From the IMG/VR virus record IMGVR_UViG_3300046655_000380, positions 1 through 48,682 of that record: a DNA stretch of 48,682 bases; one strand, written 5' to 3'. Of this stretch, positions 9,056 through 17,248 are shown piece after piece. Within the stretch, counting starts at the first letter, position 1. Each line of letters starts with the position of its first letter. Position numbers and translations under genes: made by a program. A model generated the notes under the pieces. It saw only the letters and a program-made list of their open reading frames with translations. It ran no database searches and was not told the DNA's origin. The stretch comes from a virus.

Positions 9056-9742
9056 ATGAAAAAGTTTAAAGAATATTACAATTTTCCTTATGCAGATTTA
9101 ACTACTAAACCTATGGCTGATTTAAATGCAGCTAAATTTAGTAATGATATGATTAACAAACTTAGAAAAGCATATGAACCTTTAAAAGGTAAAAAGATTA
9201 ATCCAACACCTTTGATGAAAATATTTGATAAGATTGATTCAAATAAAGATGGTTTAATTCAATTATATAAAGCAGATATACCTTTTGTTAGTACAATGGC
9301 AATGTCAAGACTTATGTTAAAACACAATTATAAAGCATCTGATATAAACAAACTTGGTAAAATTAGAATGGAAGATTTTGTAGATGAAAAATATGACAGT
9401 GATAAGTTTTTTGGTGGAAAGGGAACACCAGAACAAAGATTACAACTTCTTAAATTAACAAATAAAGCATTAAGAACTCTTGGTGGTTCACCTAAACAAA
9501 ATGCAATTAAAAAAGAAATAGATGCATTACGAAAAAAAATGGGAATGAAAGTTAAAGAAGGATTTGAACTTGATGAAAACAGATATATGAGAGGTGGAGT
9601 TAGATTATCTTTTGATGATGATAGATTTGGTGGTAAAAAAATGATGATACAAATAGGAACAGATACATTAGATGTTCCTAATAGTCAAATTAAAAATTTT
9701 TTAAAATTAATTAGAGGTTTATCTGATTCGGAGTTTAGATAA
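9056..9742 (+). CDS. EF-hand-like virion-associated protein
   Basis: The 228-residue protein has a degenerate EF-hand loop at residues 61-72 (DSNKDGLIQLYK; position 12 is Lys instead of Glu). A helical region and EGFELDE (168-174), shared with the gene at 821, follow. The C-terminal portion FDDDRFGGKKMMIQIG is beta-rich. It follows the 627-residue gene by six bases and ends where the i-spanin gene begins. A virion or injected protein is plausible but unproven. Confidence 0.7.
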   Translation: MKKFKEYYNFPYADLTTKPMADLNAAKFSNDMINKLRKAYEPLKGKKINPTPLMKIFDKIDSNKDGLIQLYKADIPFVSTMAMSRLMLKHNYKASDINKLGKIRMEDFVDEKYDSDKFFGGKGTPEQRLQLLKLTNKALRTLGGSPKQNAIKKEIDALRKKMGMKVKEGFELDENRYMRGGVRLSFDDDRFGGKKMMIQIGTDTLDVPNSQIKNFLKLIRGLSDSEFR

Positions 9743-10216
9743 ATGATATTTGGTTATGCAAAAATGGCTATTACTATTATTATGGTTGTTGGTATAGGTG
9801 GTGCAGTTGCATATGTTTACAAGCTTCGTGCAGATAATGCTGTACTCAAAGCAAATAATGTGTTATTAGAACAAAGTGTAGAATCACAAAAACAAGTCAT
9901 AGAACAACAAAAACAAGATTTTCAATCAATTATAGAAACAAATAAAAAACTTACTATTTTATCAAATAATCTACAAAAAGAATTAAGTGACCTAGATAAT
10001 AGATTTAATAAAGGTGGTAGAGATTTTGGTAAAACTGCGATTGCAAAAGATAAAGCAATTCAAAGAATAATTAACAAAGCAACTGCAAATGCGTTGCGAT
10101 GCGTTGAGATTTCATCTGGTTCACCACTAACAGAAAAAGAGTTGATGGCAACTAAAAAAAGTGAAATCAACACCGAATGTCCAAGTATAGCGAATCCAAA
10201 TTATGTATCGTATTAG
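9743..10216 (+). CDS. Inner-membrane spanin (Rz-like)
   Basis: The 157-residue protein has an N-terminal transmembrane helix (about residues 8-27, MAITIIMVVGIGGAVAYVY). A long Gln/Lys/Asn-rich coiled coil follows (about 30-95), then a periplasmic tail with Cys near residues 119 and 145. This is the i-spanin architecture. The next gene overlaps its 3' end by 14 bases and encodes a lipoprotein, which is the standard i-spanin/o-spanin pairing. The pair would disrupt the outer membrane after peptidoglycan degradation, so the host is Gram-negative. Confidence 0.85.
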   Translation: MIFGYAKMAITIIMVVGIGGAVAYVYKLRADNAVLKANNVLLEQSVESQKQVIEQQKQDFQSIIETNKKLTILSNNLQKELSDLDNRFNKGGRDFGKTAIAKDKAIQRIINKATANALRCVEISSGSPLTEKELMATKKSEINTECPSIANPNYVSY

Positions 10217-10553
10217 TCTAATTTTTCTCCTTTTATTTACTGTATCAAGTTGTTCTAGTATTAAGAAATTAGAAATCTTTTCAACAGAGGTTGAAAGACA
10301 GCCTCTTAATTTAGAAGAACCAATATTACCTAAACTTGAACCACTCAAGTGGATTGTTATCACATCAAACAATGCAGAAGAAGTGTTTAAAAAACTTGAA
10401 GAACAAGGTATTGACCCAGTATTATTTGGTCTTACAGATAATGATTATCAACTTATTGCAAAAAACTTTGCACAAATACGAAACAATCTAAAAAAGAAAT
10501 CAGAAATAATTAAGTCATACAAAGAGTATTATGAATCTAAGGAAAAGAAATGA
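10203..10553 (+). CDS. Outer-membrane lipoprotein spanin (Rz1-like)
   Basis: The 116-residue protein has a hydrophobic signal (MYRISLIFLLLFTVSSC) with lipobox VSSC, predicting a lipidated Cys17. The mature part contains LEPLKWIVITSNNAEEVFKK and ends with a helical NNLKKKSEIIKSYKEYY segment. This pattern is conserved in phage lysis lipoproteins encoded beside an Rz-like gene. It overlaps the i-spanin in another frame. The stop overlaps the following start. Confidence 0.85.
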   Translation: MYRISLIFLLLFTVSSCSSIKKLEIFSTEVERQPLNLEEPILPKLEPLKWIVITSNNAEEVFKKLEEQGIDPVLFGLTDNDYQLIAKNFAQIRNNLKKKSEIIKSYKEYYESKEKK

Positions 10554-11143
10554 TGGAAATGATATTATCACTTGCAGAACAATTTTGGCAATGGGCAGTT
10601 GTTATTGCACTAATAATCATTGGTTGTATAATAAACATTGTAGACAAAAAACAAATTAATAAATGGAGAGTCAATTTTAAATATGATGAGTACCCTCATA
10701 TGAAACCGATTAGAATCGCAACTAGAGATAAAGGTTTTTGGGGTGCAATATTGATGTGGTTATTAGGTAGTAGAAGATGGGAAATTTCAAAAGATTTTCA
10801 TTACCAACTAAATGGTGTTAAATATGTAATACCAAAAGGTTTTTCTTTTGATGGTGCAAGTGTACCTAAGTTTTTAGCAACTTTTTTATCACCAGTTGGG
10901 GTATTACTTTTAGGTGGTTTAATCCACGATTATGCTTATAAATATGCAGCTCTGAAACCTGCTTTACAACAAAGTTCTTTGTTGATGGTTGACCAAAAAC
11001 AAGCAGATAAAATTTTCAGAGATATCAATATAGAAATAAATGGTTTCTATTTTCTAAACTATCTTGCCTACTGGGCACTAAGACTTGGTGGTTGGTTTGC
11101 TTGGAATAAACATAGAAAAAGAAATTTAAAAATAGGAGAATAA
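10550..11143 (+). CDS. DUF1353 family membrane protein
   Basis: The 197-residue protein has an N-terminal membrane helix (about residues 11-30). A DUF1353 core follows with YVIPKGFSFDGASVPKFLA (about 95-115) and GGLIHDYAYKYA (about 121-133), the hallmark of this phage family. A hydrophobic, Trp-rich C-terminus follows. It sits directly downstream of the spanin pair, so a lysis or envelope role is inferred; the biochemical function is not known. Confidence 0.85.
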   Translation: MMEMILSLAEQFWQWAVVIALIIIGCIINIVDKKQINKWRVNFKYDEYPHMKPIRIATRDKGFWGAILMWLLGSRRWEISKDFHYQLNGVKYVIPKGFSFDGASVPKFLATFLSPVGVLLLGGLIHDYAYKYAALKPALQQSSLLMVDQKQADKIFRDINIEINGFYFLNYLAYWALRLGGWFAWNKHRKRNLKIGE

Positions 11144-11144
11144 G

Positions 11145-11330
11145 ATGGTAGAGTGGATTCAAAACGCTAGAGAATGGATTAGTGATAGAGTTCAAGAGAG
11201 AACATCTTGGGATGGAGCAATGCTAGTCGGTGTAGGTCTTGTTGGTTTATTATTTCAAGGTTTAATAACTTGGGCTGCTTACATTGCTATTGCATACGGA
11301 GTTTGGACTATTGTTAAGTCTGAATGGTAG
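11145..11330 (+). CDS. Small membrane protein
   Basis: The 61-residue protein has an amphipathic N-terminus (WIQNAREWISDRVQER) and one or two hydrophobic segments (about 25-57). AGGAG lies before the ATG. Its place after the spanin and DUF1353 genes makes it a holin candidate, although neither sequence nor topology proves this. Confidence 0.65.
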   Translation: MVEWIQNAREWISDRVQERTSWDGAMLVGVGLVGLLFQGLITWAAYIAIAYGVWTIVKSEW

Positions 11331-11388
11331 TCATTTGTTTGACTGTTTGTTTAGTCAAATTATGTAAGTTGTCAAATTTTTGAACACT

Positions 11389-11396
11389 TATAAATA
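11389..11396 (+). promoter_or_regulatory. T4-type late promoter TATAAATA
   Basis: The exact octamer ends six bases before the ATG at 11402. With T4 spacing (-13 to -6) the +1 is the A of that ATG, so the transcript would be leaderless. An alternative downstream ATG (11450) has a weak AGGA at 11436. Confidence 0.7.
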
Positions 11397-11401
11397 TAAG
11401 T

Positions 11402-11812
11402 ATGACTATCAAAACAGAACTAGAACTTCTTAAAAAGGATGTGAGTGATATGAAACATATTCACTCACGCCTTGATACTGCGATTAGTAAACTTACAGAT
11501 GTATCAAACTGTATTAACAAAATACTTGCAGTACACGAAGAAAAACTTGGAAGACAAGAAGAAGAAATAGTTAAACACGAAAAAGAAATAAAAAGAGAAA
11601 TACAAGAATTACATTCAAGGGTTACATCAAATTATAAAGAAATAGTAGCAGTTATAAGTAAACACAATTCAGATGATATTGAAAGATTTCATCAACTTCA
11701 AAGAGAATTATCTAATAGGGTAGGTATATTAGAAAAGTGGAGATGGATTATTATCGGTGGTTCAATAGTCGCTGGATTTATTCTTCACAAAGTAATAATG
11801 TTTGCAATATAG
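11402..11812 (+). CDS. Coiled-coil protein with C-terminal membrane anchor
   Basis: The 136-residue protein is almost entirely coiled coil (about residues 5-108) and ends with one transmembrane helix (about 113-132, WRWIIIGGSIVAGFILHKVI). The layout resembles XhlA-type phage lysis accessory proteins and conserved proteins of cyanophages. It has no SD before the ATG at 11402, which coincides with the predicted late +1; ATG 11450 is the alternative start. It ends the lysis and envelope cluster. Confidence 0.7.
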   Translation: MTIKTELELLKKDVSDMKHIHSRLDTAISKLTDVSNCINKILAVHEEKLGRQEEEIVKHEKEIKREIQELHSRVTSNYKEIVAVISKHNSDDIERFHQLQRELSNRVGILEKWRWIIIGGSIVAGFILHKVIMFAI

Positions 11813-11814
11813 TA

Positions 11815-11843
11815 TTGACAATCTTTTAATTATGGTATATAAT
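11815..11843 (+). promoter_or_regulatory. Sigma70-type promoter (class B) for primase
   Basis: Perfect TTGACA (11815-11820) and TATAAT (11838-11843) with a 17-base spacer. The predicted +1 (about 11850) is two bases before the primase ATG, so the mRNA would be effectively leaderless. Confidence 0.85.
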
Positions 11844-11851
11844 GTTTATCT

Positions 11852-12859
11852 ATGAACACTTTCGTTGATACAAAATATATTGGTCTTTTATCTTCAAAGT
11901 TATCACAGTTTAAAAAGAAATCTGGTAATTTATATAATTTCAGATGTCCATACTGTGGTGATTCAGAAAAGTCTAAAACTAAAGCTAGAGGTTATCTGAT
12001 ACTCAATAAGACATTTTATGTTTATAAATGTCATAATTGTGAGAAATCTACTGACTTTGGTAGTCTATTAAGATATGTAAATAGTGATTTGCACAAAGAA
12101 TATACATTTGAAATCTATAAAAATAAGAATGTATATATACAATCAGACGATAAAAAAAAAGATTTGAATTTATCTAAATCAGTATTTTTAAAAGGGGACT
12201 CTCCACTCAAAAAACTCAAGAAAATTTCACAACTTAGTCCAGACCACCCAGTAACTAAATGGGTCAGAAATAGACATATTCAAAGTCGTTTTCATTACAA
12301 GTTGTTTTTCTGCAACAAATTCTATGAGTGGGTCAACACATTTGCACCGAACAAGTTTCCATCTTTAAAGGGTGATCACCCTAGATTCGTGATACCTTTT
12401 TTAGATAAGAGTAATAAAATGTTTGCACTACAAGGTCGTGCATTTGGTAAAGAAGAACCGAAGTATCTGACTATAAGATTATCAGATGATAAAAAATTAT
12501 ATGGTTTAGATAGTGTTGATTGGAATAAAAGGGTTTATGTGGTAGAAGGGCCTATTGATAGTTTATTTTTAGATAATTGTATTGCAACTGCACACTCTGA
12601 TTTAAGAATTGATAAAAAGAATAGTGTAACTTTGATACCAGATAATGAACCAAGAAATAGGGAAATAGTAAAAAGAATTAGAAGTTTCATAGAAGATGAT
12701 TATTCTGTTTGTTTGTTTCCAGAACAAATAAAACAGAAAGACATCAACGAAATGGTTGTGTCTGGAGTAAAAGACATAAAAAAACTAATAGACAATAACA
12801 CATATAAAGGACTAGAAGCAAAAGTCCGATTTAACGAATGGAGAAAAATAGATGCTTAA
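11852..12859 (+). CDS. 61: DNA primase, T4 gp61 type
   Basis: The 335-residue protein has an N-terminal zinc-binding domain with CPYC (Cys32, Cys35) and CHNC (Cys60, Cys63). A central primase region follows, then a TOPRIM domain with VYVVEGPIDSLFLDN (about 229-243) and the acidic IPDNEPRNRE motif (about 264-273). This is the gp61 layout; it would make RNA primers with the replicative helicase. No SD precedes the ATG and the promoter places +1 two bases upstream. The end overlaps the RNR gene by 8 bases. Confidence 0.9.
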   Translation: MNTFVDTKYIGLLSSKLSQFKKKSGNLYNFRCPYCGDSEKSKTKARGYLILNKTFYVYKCHNCEKSTDFGSLLRYVNSDLHKEYTFEIYKNKNVYIQSDDKKKDLNLSKSVFLKGDSPLKKLKKISQLSPDHPVTKWVRNRHIQSRFHYKLFFCNKFYEWVNTFAPNKFPSLKGDHPRFVIPFLDKSNKMFALQGRAFGKEEPKYLTIRLSDDKKLYGLDSVDWNKRVYVVEGPIDSLFLDNCIATAHSDLRIDKKNSVTLIPDNEPRNREIVKRIRSFIEDDYSVCLFPEQIKQKDINEMVVSGVKDIKKLIDNNTYKGLEAKVRFNEWRKIDA

Positions 12860-14768
12860 TGGTAAACTTCCAACTAATTATCAAGAATTTATACACCTAT
12901 CAAGATACTCAAGGTGGATACCGAAAGAAGGTAGAAGAGAAACTTGGAGAGAAACAGTAACTAGATACTTTGATTTTTTTCAAGAACATTTGAAACAAAG
13001 TTGTAAATATAATCTAGATAAGTCATTGAGAGAAGAGTTGGAAGATGCAGTAATACATCTTGATATTATGCCTTCTATGAGATGTTTAATGACAGCTGGT
13101 GAAGCACTAAGAAGAGAAAATATTGCTGGTTATAATTGTAGTTATGTTGCAGTTGATAGACCACAAGCATTTGACGAAATACTATATGTATTGATGAATG
13201 GAACTGGGGTAGGATTCTCAGTTGAAAGACAATTTGTTGGTAATCTACCAACAGTTGCAGAAGAGTTTCACCCTAGTGATACAACTATTGTTGTTCAAGA
13301 CAGTAAAATGGGTTGGGCAAAAGCATTTAAAGAACTTGTTGCAATGTTATATCACGGACAAATACCTAAATGGGATTTAACTAAAGTAAGACCAGCTGGT
13401 GCTCCACTAAAAACTTTTGGTGGTCGTGCATCTGGGCCTGAACCATTACATAGATTATTTGAATTCACAACAGAAATATTTCAAAATGCACACGGAAGAA
13501 AATTAAGTTCTATTGAATGTCACGATATTGTTTGTAAAACAGCAGAGATTGTTGTTGTTGGTGGTGTTAGAAGAAGTGCATTAATTAGTTTATCTAATCT
13601 TTCTGACGATAGAATGAGAGTTGCAAAGTCTGGTCAATGGTGGATTGATAATGGTCAAAGAGCACTTGCGAATAACTCTGCTTGTTATACTGAGAAACCA
13701 GACATAGGCATTTTTATGGACGAATGGAAAGCACTTTATGATTCTAAGTCTGGTGAACGAGGAATATTCAACAGAGAATCTGCAAAGAGAATTGCAGAGA
13801 AGAATGAAAGAAGAGATGTTGGATATGATTTTGGAACAAATCCTTGCTCAGAAATAATTTTACGAAGTAGAGAATTTTGTAACTTATCTGAAGTTGTTGT
13901 CAGACCAAAGGATACAGAAGATACATTACTAAGAAAAGTAAAACTTGCAACAATACTTGGAACATTTCAATCTACACTTACTAATTTTAAATATGTAAGT
14001 AAAGATTGGAAAAAGAATTGTGTTGAAGAAAGATTATTAGGTGTATCTCTTACTGGTATTATGGATAATAAATGGACTGCTGGTAAACTAAATGGTTTAG
14101 ATTCATTGTTAAAGAACCTTAAACAAATGTCAGTAGATACTAACAAAGATTGGTCTAAGAAATTAAAGATTAATCACTCAGCTGCGATTACTTGTGTGAA
14201 ACCGTCTGGAACTGTTTCACAATTAGTAGATAGTGCAAGTGGTATTCACGCTAGACACAATCCTTATTATATTAGAACTGTAAGAGGTGATAAGAAAGAC
14301 CCACTTACAAAGATGATGGTAGAAGAAGGTTTTCCTAATGAAGATGATGTTATGAAACCAAATGATACTACTGTGTTTTCTTTTCCAATAAAATGTAGTC
14401 CAGATGCAGTATTTAGACAAGATTTAACTGCGATTGAACAACTAGAACTTTGGAAAACATATCAAGTACATTGGTGTGAACACAAACCTTCAGTTACTAT
14501 TTCTGTAAAAGAAGAAGAATGGATTGATGTTGGAGCTTGGGTATATAAGAACTTTGACTTAATGAGTGGAGTAAGTTTCTTACCATATAGTGAACATACA
14601 TATAAACAAGCACCGTATCAAGATTGTGATGAAAAAGAGTATAATGATTTATTGAATAAAATGCCTATTACTGTTGATTGGAATAAGTTATCAGAGTATG
14701 AGAAATCCGATATGACAGTAGGTTCACAAGAACTTGCGTGTTCGTCTGGTTCTTGTGAGATTCAGTAA
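12852..14768 (+). CDS. nrdJ: Class II (B12-dependent) ribonucleotide reductase
   Basis: The 638-residue protein matches the monomeric adenosylcobalamin-dependent ribonucleoside-triphosphate reductase family. Visible features include NCSYVAV (first redox Cys, about residue 96), GVGFSVERQ, the active-site loop NPCSEIILRSREFCNLSE (about 337-354, catalytic Cys and Glu) and KPSGTVSQLVDSASGIH. A C-terminal Cys pair (ACSSGSC) would regenerate the active site. It makes deoxynucleotides without an oxygen-dependent radical subunit, so host B12 supply matters. It is coupled to primase by overlap and to a zinc-ribbon gene by TAATG. Confidence 0.93.
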   Translation: MLNGKLPTNYQEFIHLSRYSRWIPKEGRRETWRETVTRYFDFFQEHLKQSCKYNLDKSLREELEDAVIHLDIMPSMRCLMTAGEALRRENIAGYNCSYVAVDRPQAFDEILYVLMNGTGVGFSVERQFVGNLPTVAEEFHPSDTTIVVQDSKMGWAKAFKELVAMLYHGQIPKWDLTKVRPAGAPLKTFGGRASGPEPLHRLFEFTTEIFQNAHGRKLSSIECHDIVCKTAEIVVVGGVRRSALISLSNLSDDRMRVAKSGQWWIDNGQRALANNSACYTEKPDIGIFMDEWKALYDSKSGERGIFNRESAKRIAEKNERRDVGYDFGTNPCSEIILRSREFCNLSEVVVRPKDTEDTLLRKVKLATILGTFQSTLTNFKYVSKDWKKNCVEERLLGVSLTGIMDNKWTAGKLNGLDSLLKNLKQMSVDTNKDWSKKLKINHSAAITCVKPSGTVSQLVDSASGIHARHNPYYIRTVRGDKKDPLTKMMVEEGFPNEDDVMKPNDTTVFSFPIKCSPDAVFRQDLTAIEQLELWKTYQVHWCEHKPSVTISVKEEEWIDVGAWVYKNFDLMSGVSFLPYSEHTYKQAPYQDCDEKEYNDLLNKMPITVDWNKLSEYEKSDMTVGSQELACSSGSCEIQ

Positions 14769-14914
14769 TGCCTGGAAAAACAATTTATTGCGATTCTTGT
14801 GAAGCAGAATTTAAAATAAGTCACAATATGGACGATGAATACTATAAAGTTAATCATTGTCCTTTTTGTGGTGAAGAACTTGATGAAGATAATGTAGATG
14901 AAGACACAGAGTAA
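14768..14914 (+). CDS. Small zinc-ribbon protein
   Basis: The 48-residue protein starts at an ATG that overlaps the RNR stop (TAATG). CDSC (residues 8-11) and CPFC (31-34) give a four-cysteine zinc ribbon, followed by an acidic tail. It overlaps the next gene by 17 bases. Such ribbons are common small phage proteins; the partner is unknown. Confidence 0.75.
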   Translation: MPGKTIYCDSCEAEFKISHNMDDEYYKVNHCPFCGEELDEDNVDEDTE

Positions 14915-15233
14915 AAAATCTAAAGGTAGAAGATTACAGAAATGGGTTAGGGAACAACTCATAGAAAAATTAGATATACACGAAGAGGATATTGAAAGTC
15001 GTTCAATGGGTGCTGGTGGTGAAGATTTAATTATGGCAAGAGCTGCAAGAGAAAAGTTTCCATATTCTATTGAATGTAAAAATCAAGAAAAATTAAATAT
15101 ATGGGAATCATATAAACAGGCATCTGATAATGCTGGTAAATATGAACCGATTGTTGTTATAAAAAGAAACAATCAAAAACCATTAGTTTTAATTGATGCA
15201 GAATATTTTATGAGGTTACATAATGGACATTGA
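14898..15233 (+). CDS. PD-(D/E)XK nuclease-like protein
   Basis: The 111-residue protein has KGRRLQKWVREQL, then SMGAGGEDLIMARAAREKFP with an Asp in the GEDL motif, then SIECKNQ (E-x-K) and a helical WESYKQA. This spacing matches small Holliday-resolvase-like PD-(D/E)XK folds found in marine phages. It probably cleaves DNA. It overlaps both neighbours. Confidence 0.75.
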   Translation: MKTQSKKSKGRRLQKWVREQLIEKLDIHEEDIESRSMGAGGEDLIMARAAREKFPYSIECKNQEKLNIWESYKQASDNAGKYEPIVVIKRNNQKPLVLIDAEYFMRLHNGH

Positions 15234-15774
15234 ACAACATTATATTGACTTGTATAGGTCAATGCACGAAGATAAAAACACCTATCAAGGTGTTAGTTTA
15301 TTTAAAGAAACCCCAAACATTGCGAATATTGTTTTGATAACAAATTCTCAAACAGTATTAGATTATGGTTGTGGAAAGGGTAGTCAATACACAGATTCAC
15401 ACCTTAACATCTTATTTCATATAAATGATGAAAACATCTATATGTACGACCCAGGCTTTCCAGAACACGAAAACATACCAGAGGATAAGTTTGATGGTGT
15501 TATATCAACAGATGTTTTAGAACATATACCAGAAGAGATAGTACCTAAAATACTTGATGAGATATACAGTAAGGCAAACAAATTTGTATATCTTGCGATT
15601 TGCACTAGACTTGCACAAGCAATACTACCAAACGGTGAAAATGCACATTGTACTGTAAAAGAACCAGATTGGTGGGAAAAACACATTATAAAATCCAATA
15701 AAAACAAGATTCATACCGAAGTTCATTGGTATGGAAACCACAATGATTACAGAAAATATAACATATCTTCGTAA
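15223..15774 (+). CDS. SAM-dependent methyltransferase-like protein
   Basis: The 183-residue protein carries motif I VLDYGCGKGSQ (about residues 45-55) for S-adenosylmethionine binding. The acidic YMYDPG strand follows, and DGVISTDVLEHIPEE (about 87-101) is typical of class I methyltransferases. The substrate cannot be read from the sequence. It overlaps the nuclease gene by 11 bases and is followed by a T-rich gap and the first repeated promoter cassette. Confidence 0.8.
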   Translation: MDIEQHYIDLYRSMHEDKNTYQGVSLFKETPNIANIVLITNSQTVLDYGCGKGSQYTDSHLNILFHINDENIYMYDPGFPEHENIPEDKFDGVISTDVLEHIPEEIVPKILDEIYSKANKFVYLAICTRLAQAILPNGENAHCTVKEPDWWEKHIIKSNKNKIHTEVHWYGNHNDYRKYNISS

Positions 15775-15822
15775 GTCATTGATTTAATTCATATCTTTTT
15801 TTCATTTTTTTAACTTTTTTAC

Positions 15823-15877
15823 TTGACATTGTTCTCAAAACAAGGTACAATAGATACATAAAGTCAAGAAAGAAAGG
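15823..15877 (+). promoter_or_regulatory. Class A promoter cassette, copy 1
   Basis: TTGACA at 15823-15828, dyad TTGTTCTCAAAACAA at 15829-15843, TACAAT at 15846-15851 (17-base spacer), then the shared leader with AAGAAAGAAAGGA as SD before the ATG at 15886. One of seven copies in the window. Confidence 0.85.
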
Positions 15878-15885
15878 ACAAAAAA

Positions 15886-16185
15886 ATGGGTAAAAGAGTT
15901 AAATCTTCAAATAAAAAAACAATAAGTTTAAGACAGTATGCTGGTTTTGGTGGTGCAAGATTGAGTGTATTGACTGTAAGAAATCCAAAGACTAATTGGA
16001 TGCAATCTGATAATTCTATGAATGTTGTTAATCTTAGTAAAACAGAGGCAAAAAAGTTAGCAAATGATTTGTTAGCGTGGGTTAATGATACAATAGAAGA
16101 TGACCACGAGTGGCCTTCTTTACAAGTTCAAGAAGAAGTTTGGAACGAACAACAAAGAAGAAAACAAAGAAAATTAACAAAATAA
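15886..16185 (+). CDS. Small early protein, unknown
   Basis: The 99-residue basic protein starts MGKRVKSSNKKT and includes RQYAGFGGARLSVLTVRNPK and a helical segment rich in Lys and Trp. It is the first gene under a class A cassette. Its last codons (RKLTK) and the following spacer are nearly identical to those of the gene at 44471, marking a duplicated junction. Function unknown. Confidence 0.75.
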   Translation: MGKRVKSSNKKTISLRQYAGFGGARLSVLTVRNPKTNWMQSDNSMNVVNLSKTEAKKLANDLLAWVNDTIEDDHEWPSLQVQEEVWNEQQRRKQRKLTK

Positions 16186-16199
16186 TTTAAAAAAAAGAC

Positions 16200-16253
16200 T
16201 TGACATTGTTCTTAAAACAAAGTATAATAATAATATAATCAAGAAAGAAAGAG
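16200..16253 (+). promoter_or_regulatory. Class A promoter cassette, copy 2
   Basis: TTGACA at 16200-16205, dyad TTGTTCTTAAAACAA at 16206-16220, perfect TATAAT at 16223-16228 (17-base spacer), then the shared leader with AAGAAAGAAAGAGAG before the ATG at 16262. Confidence 0.87.
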
Positions 16254-16261
16254 AGAAAAAT

Positions 16262-16510
16262 ATGGAAAAAAAAGATATATTTAATAGTCTAAAATTTGCA
16301 AAACGAATGAATGAATTTGTAGAGTATGTTTATGATTTTTATGGTAAAAATGGTATCTATGATATGGGTGCAACTAGAGATAATATCACTACTGCAACTA
16401 TTGACTATGTTTCAAGTGATGATTCTTTACCATTTTATGGTGATAGTCTTGACAGAGAAAGAGTAAGAGATATTCTTACAAGTAAATTTAATTTGAAAGA
16501 GGTAAAATAA
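16262..16510 (+). CDS. Small early protein, unknown
   Basis: The 82-residue protein has an aromatic-rich middle (FVEYVYDFYGKNGIYDMG) and an acidic C-terminal half. It is driven by cassette copy 2 and shares its last base with the next ATG (TAATG). No family is recognised. Confidence 0.75.
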   Translation: MEKKDIFNSLKFAKRMNEFVEYVYDFYGKNGIYDMGATRDNITTATIDYVSSDDSLPFYGDSLDRERVRDILTSKFNLKEVK

Positions 16511-16794
16511 TGGAAAAATGTTATAAAGTTTTAGATAAAAAAGGTCGGACTATGACACCTTGTGGTAATTGGTGGTATGACGAATGGAGCCCTAAATTTA
16601 ATGCTCTATTTGATATAGATTTAAATCCAGATACATTTTATACTGATACTGTAAATAATGCATTTTGTGCCATAGAAGGTCAAAATAAAGGTTATTACGA
16701 TATTGTAGAGTGTGAAGCTGATGGCAGAGGAGATGTTAAACCTACTGATAAAGAAACAAGATGTTATTACAATGGAGGCAAAATTGCAGTATAG
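16510..16794 (+). CDS. Small early protein, unknown
   Basis: The 94-residue protein has four scattered cysteines and a Trp-rich patch (CGNWWYDEWSPKF, about 18-30). The C-terminus ends CYYNGGKIAV. It is translationally coupled to the gene before it. No function is recognised. Confidence 0.7.
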   Translation: MEKCYKVLDKKGRTMTPCGNWWYDEWSPKFNALFDIDLNPDTFYTDTVNNAFCAIEGQNKGYYDIVECEADGRGDVKPTDKETRCYYNGGKIAV

Positions 16795-17023
16795 AGTAGA
16801 AGTAAATTTAAACGGCCCAGACGGAAATGCATTTGCATTGATGAGTAAGGCAAAATATTTAGGAGTTAAATTAAATTTATCAAAAGATGAGATTGACACA
16901 ATAGTCAAAGAAATGATGTCTGGAGATTATGATAATTTAGTAGAAGTTTTCAAAACAAACTTTGGTCAATTAGTTAGATTAGTTAAAATAGAAAATGGTG
17001 AGTTAGTAGAAACTTTAAATTAG
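16772..17023 (+). CDS. Conserved small phage protein
   Basis: The ATG at 16772 gives 83 residues, beginning MEAKLQYRVEVNLNGPDGNA. The VNLNGPDGNAFALMSKAKYLG segment is shared by a conserved protein of marine T4-like phages and supports this start over an in-frame ATG at 16712. The gene overlaps its upstream neighbour by 23 bases. Its stop is followed at once by a class B promoter. Role unknown. Confidence 0.7.
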   Translation: MEAKLQYRVEVNLNGPDGNAFALMSKAKYLGVKLNLSKDEIDTIVKEMMSGDYDNLVEVFKTNFGQLVRLVKIENGELVETLN

Positions 17024-17025
17024 GG

Positions 17026-17053
17026 TTGACAATATTAATTTTTATGGTAAGAT
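17026..17053 (+). promoter_or_regulatory. Sigma70-type promoter (class B), leaderless
   Basis: TTGACA (17026-17031) and TAAGAT (17048-17053) with a 16-base spacer. The -35 is three bases after the stop of the preceding gene, and the predicted +1 is exactly the A of the ATG at 17060. Confidence 0.8.
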
Positions 17054-17059
17054 GTAATT

Positions 17060-17248
17060 ATGGAATGGAAAGAAATAAAAACAAATAAACAACTCGCTAT
17101 TGAAAATCTTTCAGAGATTGTCAAGATGATGAATGAAAAAGTTAATAATACAGAAAAACACGGTATTAATGACTCTGGAGTAAGTTATCTTAAACATTAT
17201 TCTGAAATGATTAAAAGTGAGATAGAAAGGTACAATTTTAAATTATGA
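17060..17248 (+). CDS. Small protein, leaderless start predicted
   Basis: The 62-residue helical protein (MEWKEIKTNKQLAIENLSEI) has no SD, because the promoter places transcription start at its first base. It begins an operon that continues into bS21. The stop overlaps the next ATG (ATGA). Function unknown. Confidence 0.7.
   Translation: MEWKEIKTNKQLAIENLSEIVKMMNEKVNNTEKHGINDSGVSYLKHYSEMIKSEIERYNFKL

Noticed and set aside
10937-10944. TATAAATA as a late promoter
   Set aside because: It is the Tyr-Lys-Tyr codon run inside the DUF1353 gene, with no start codon at a useful distance.
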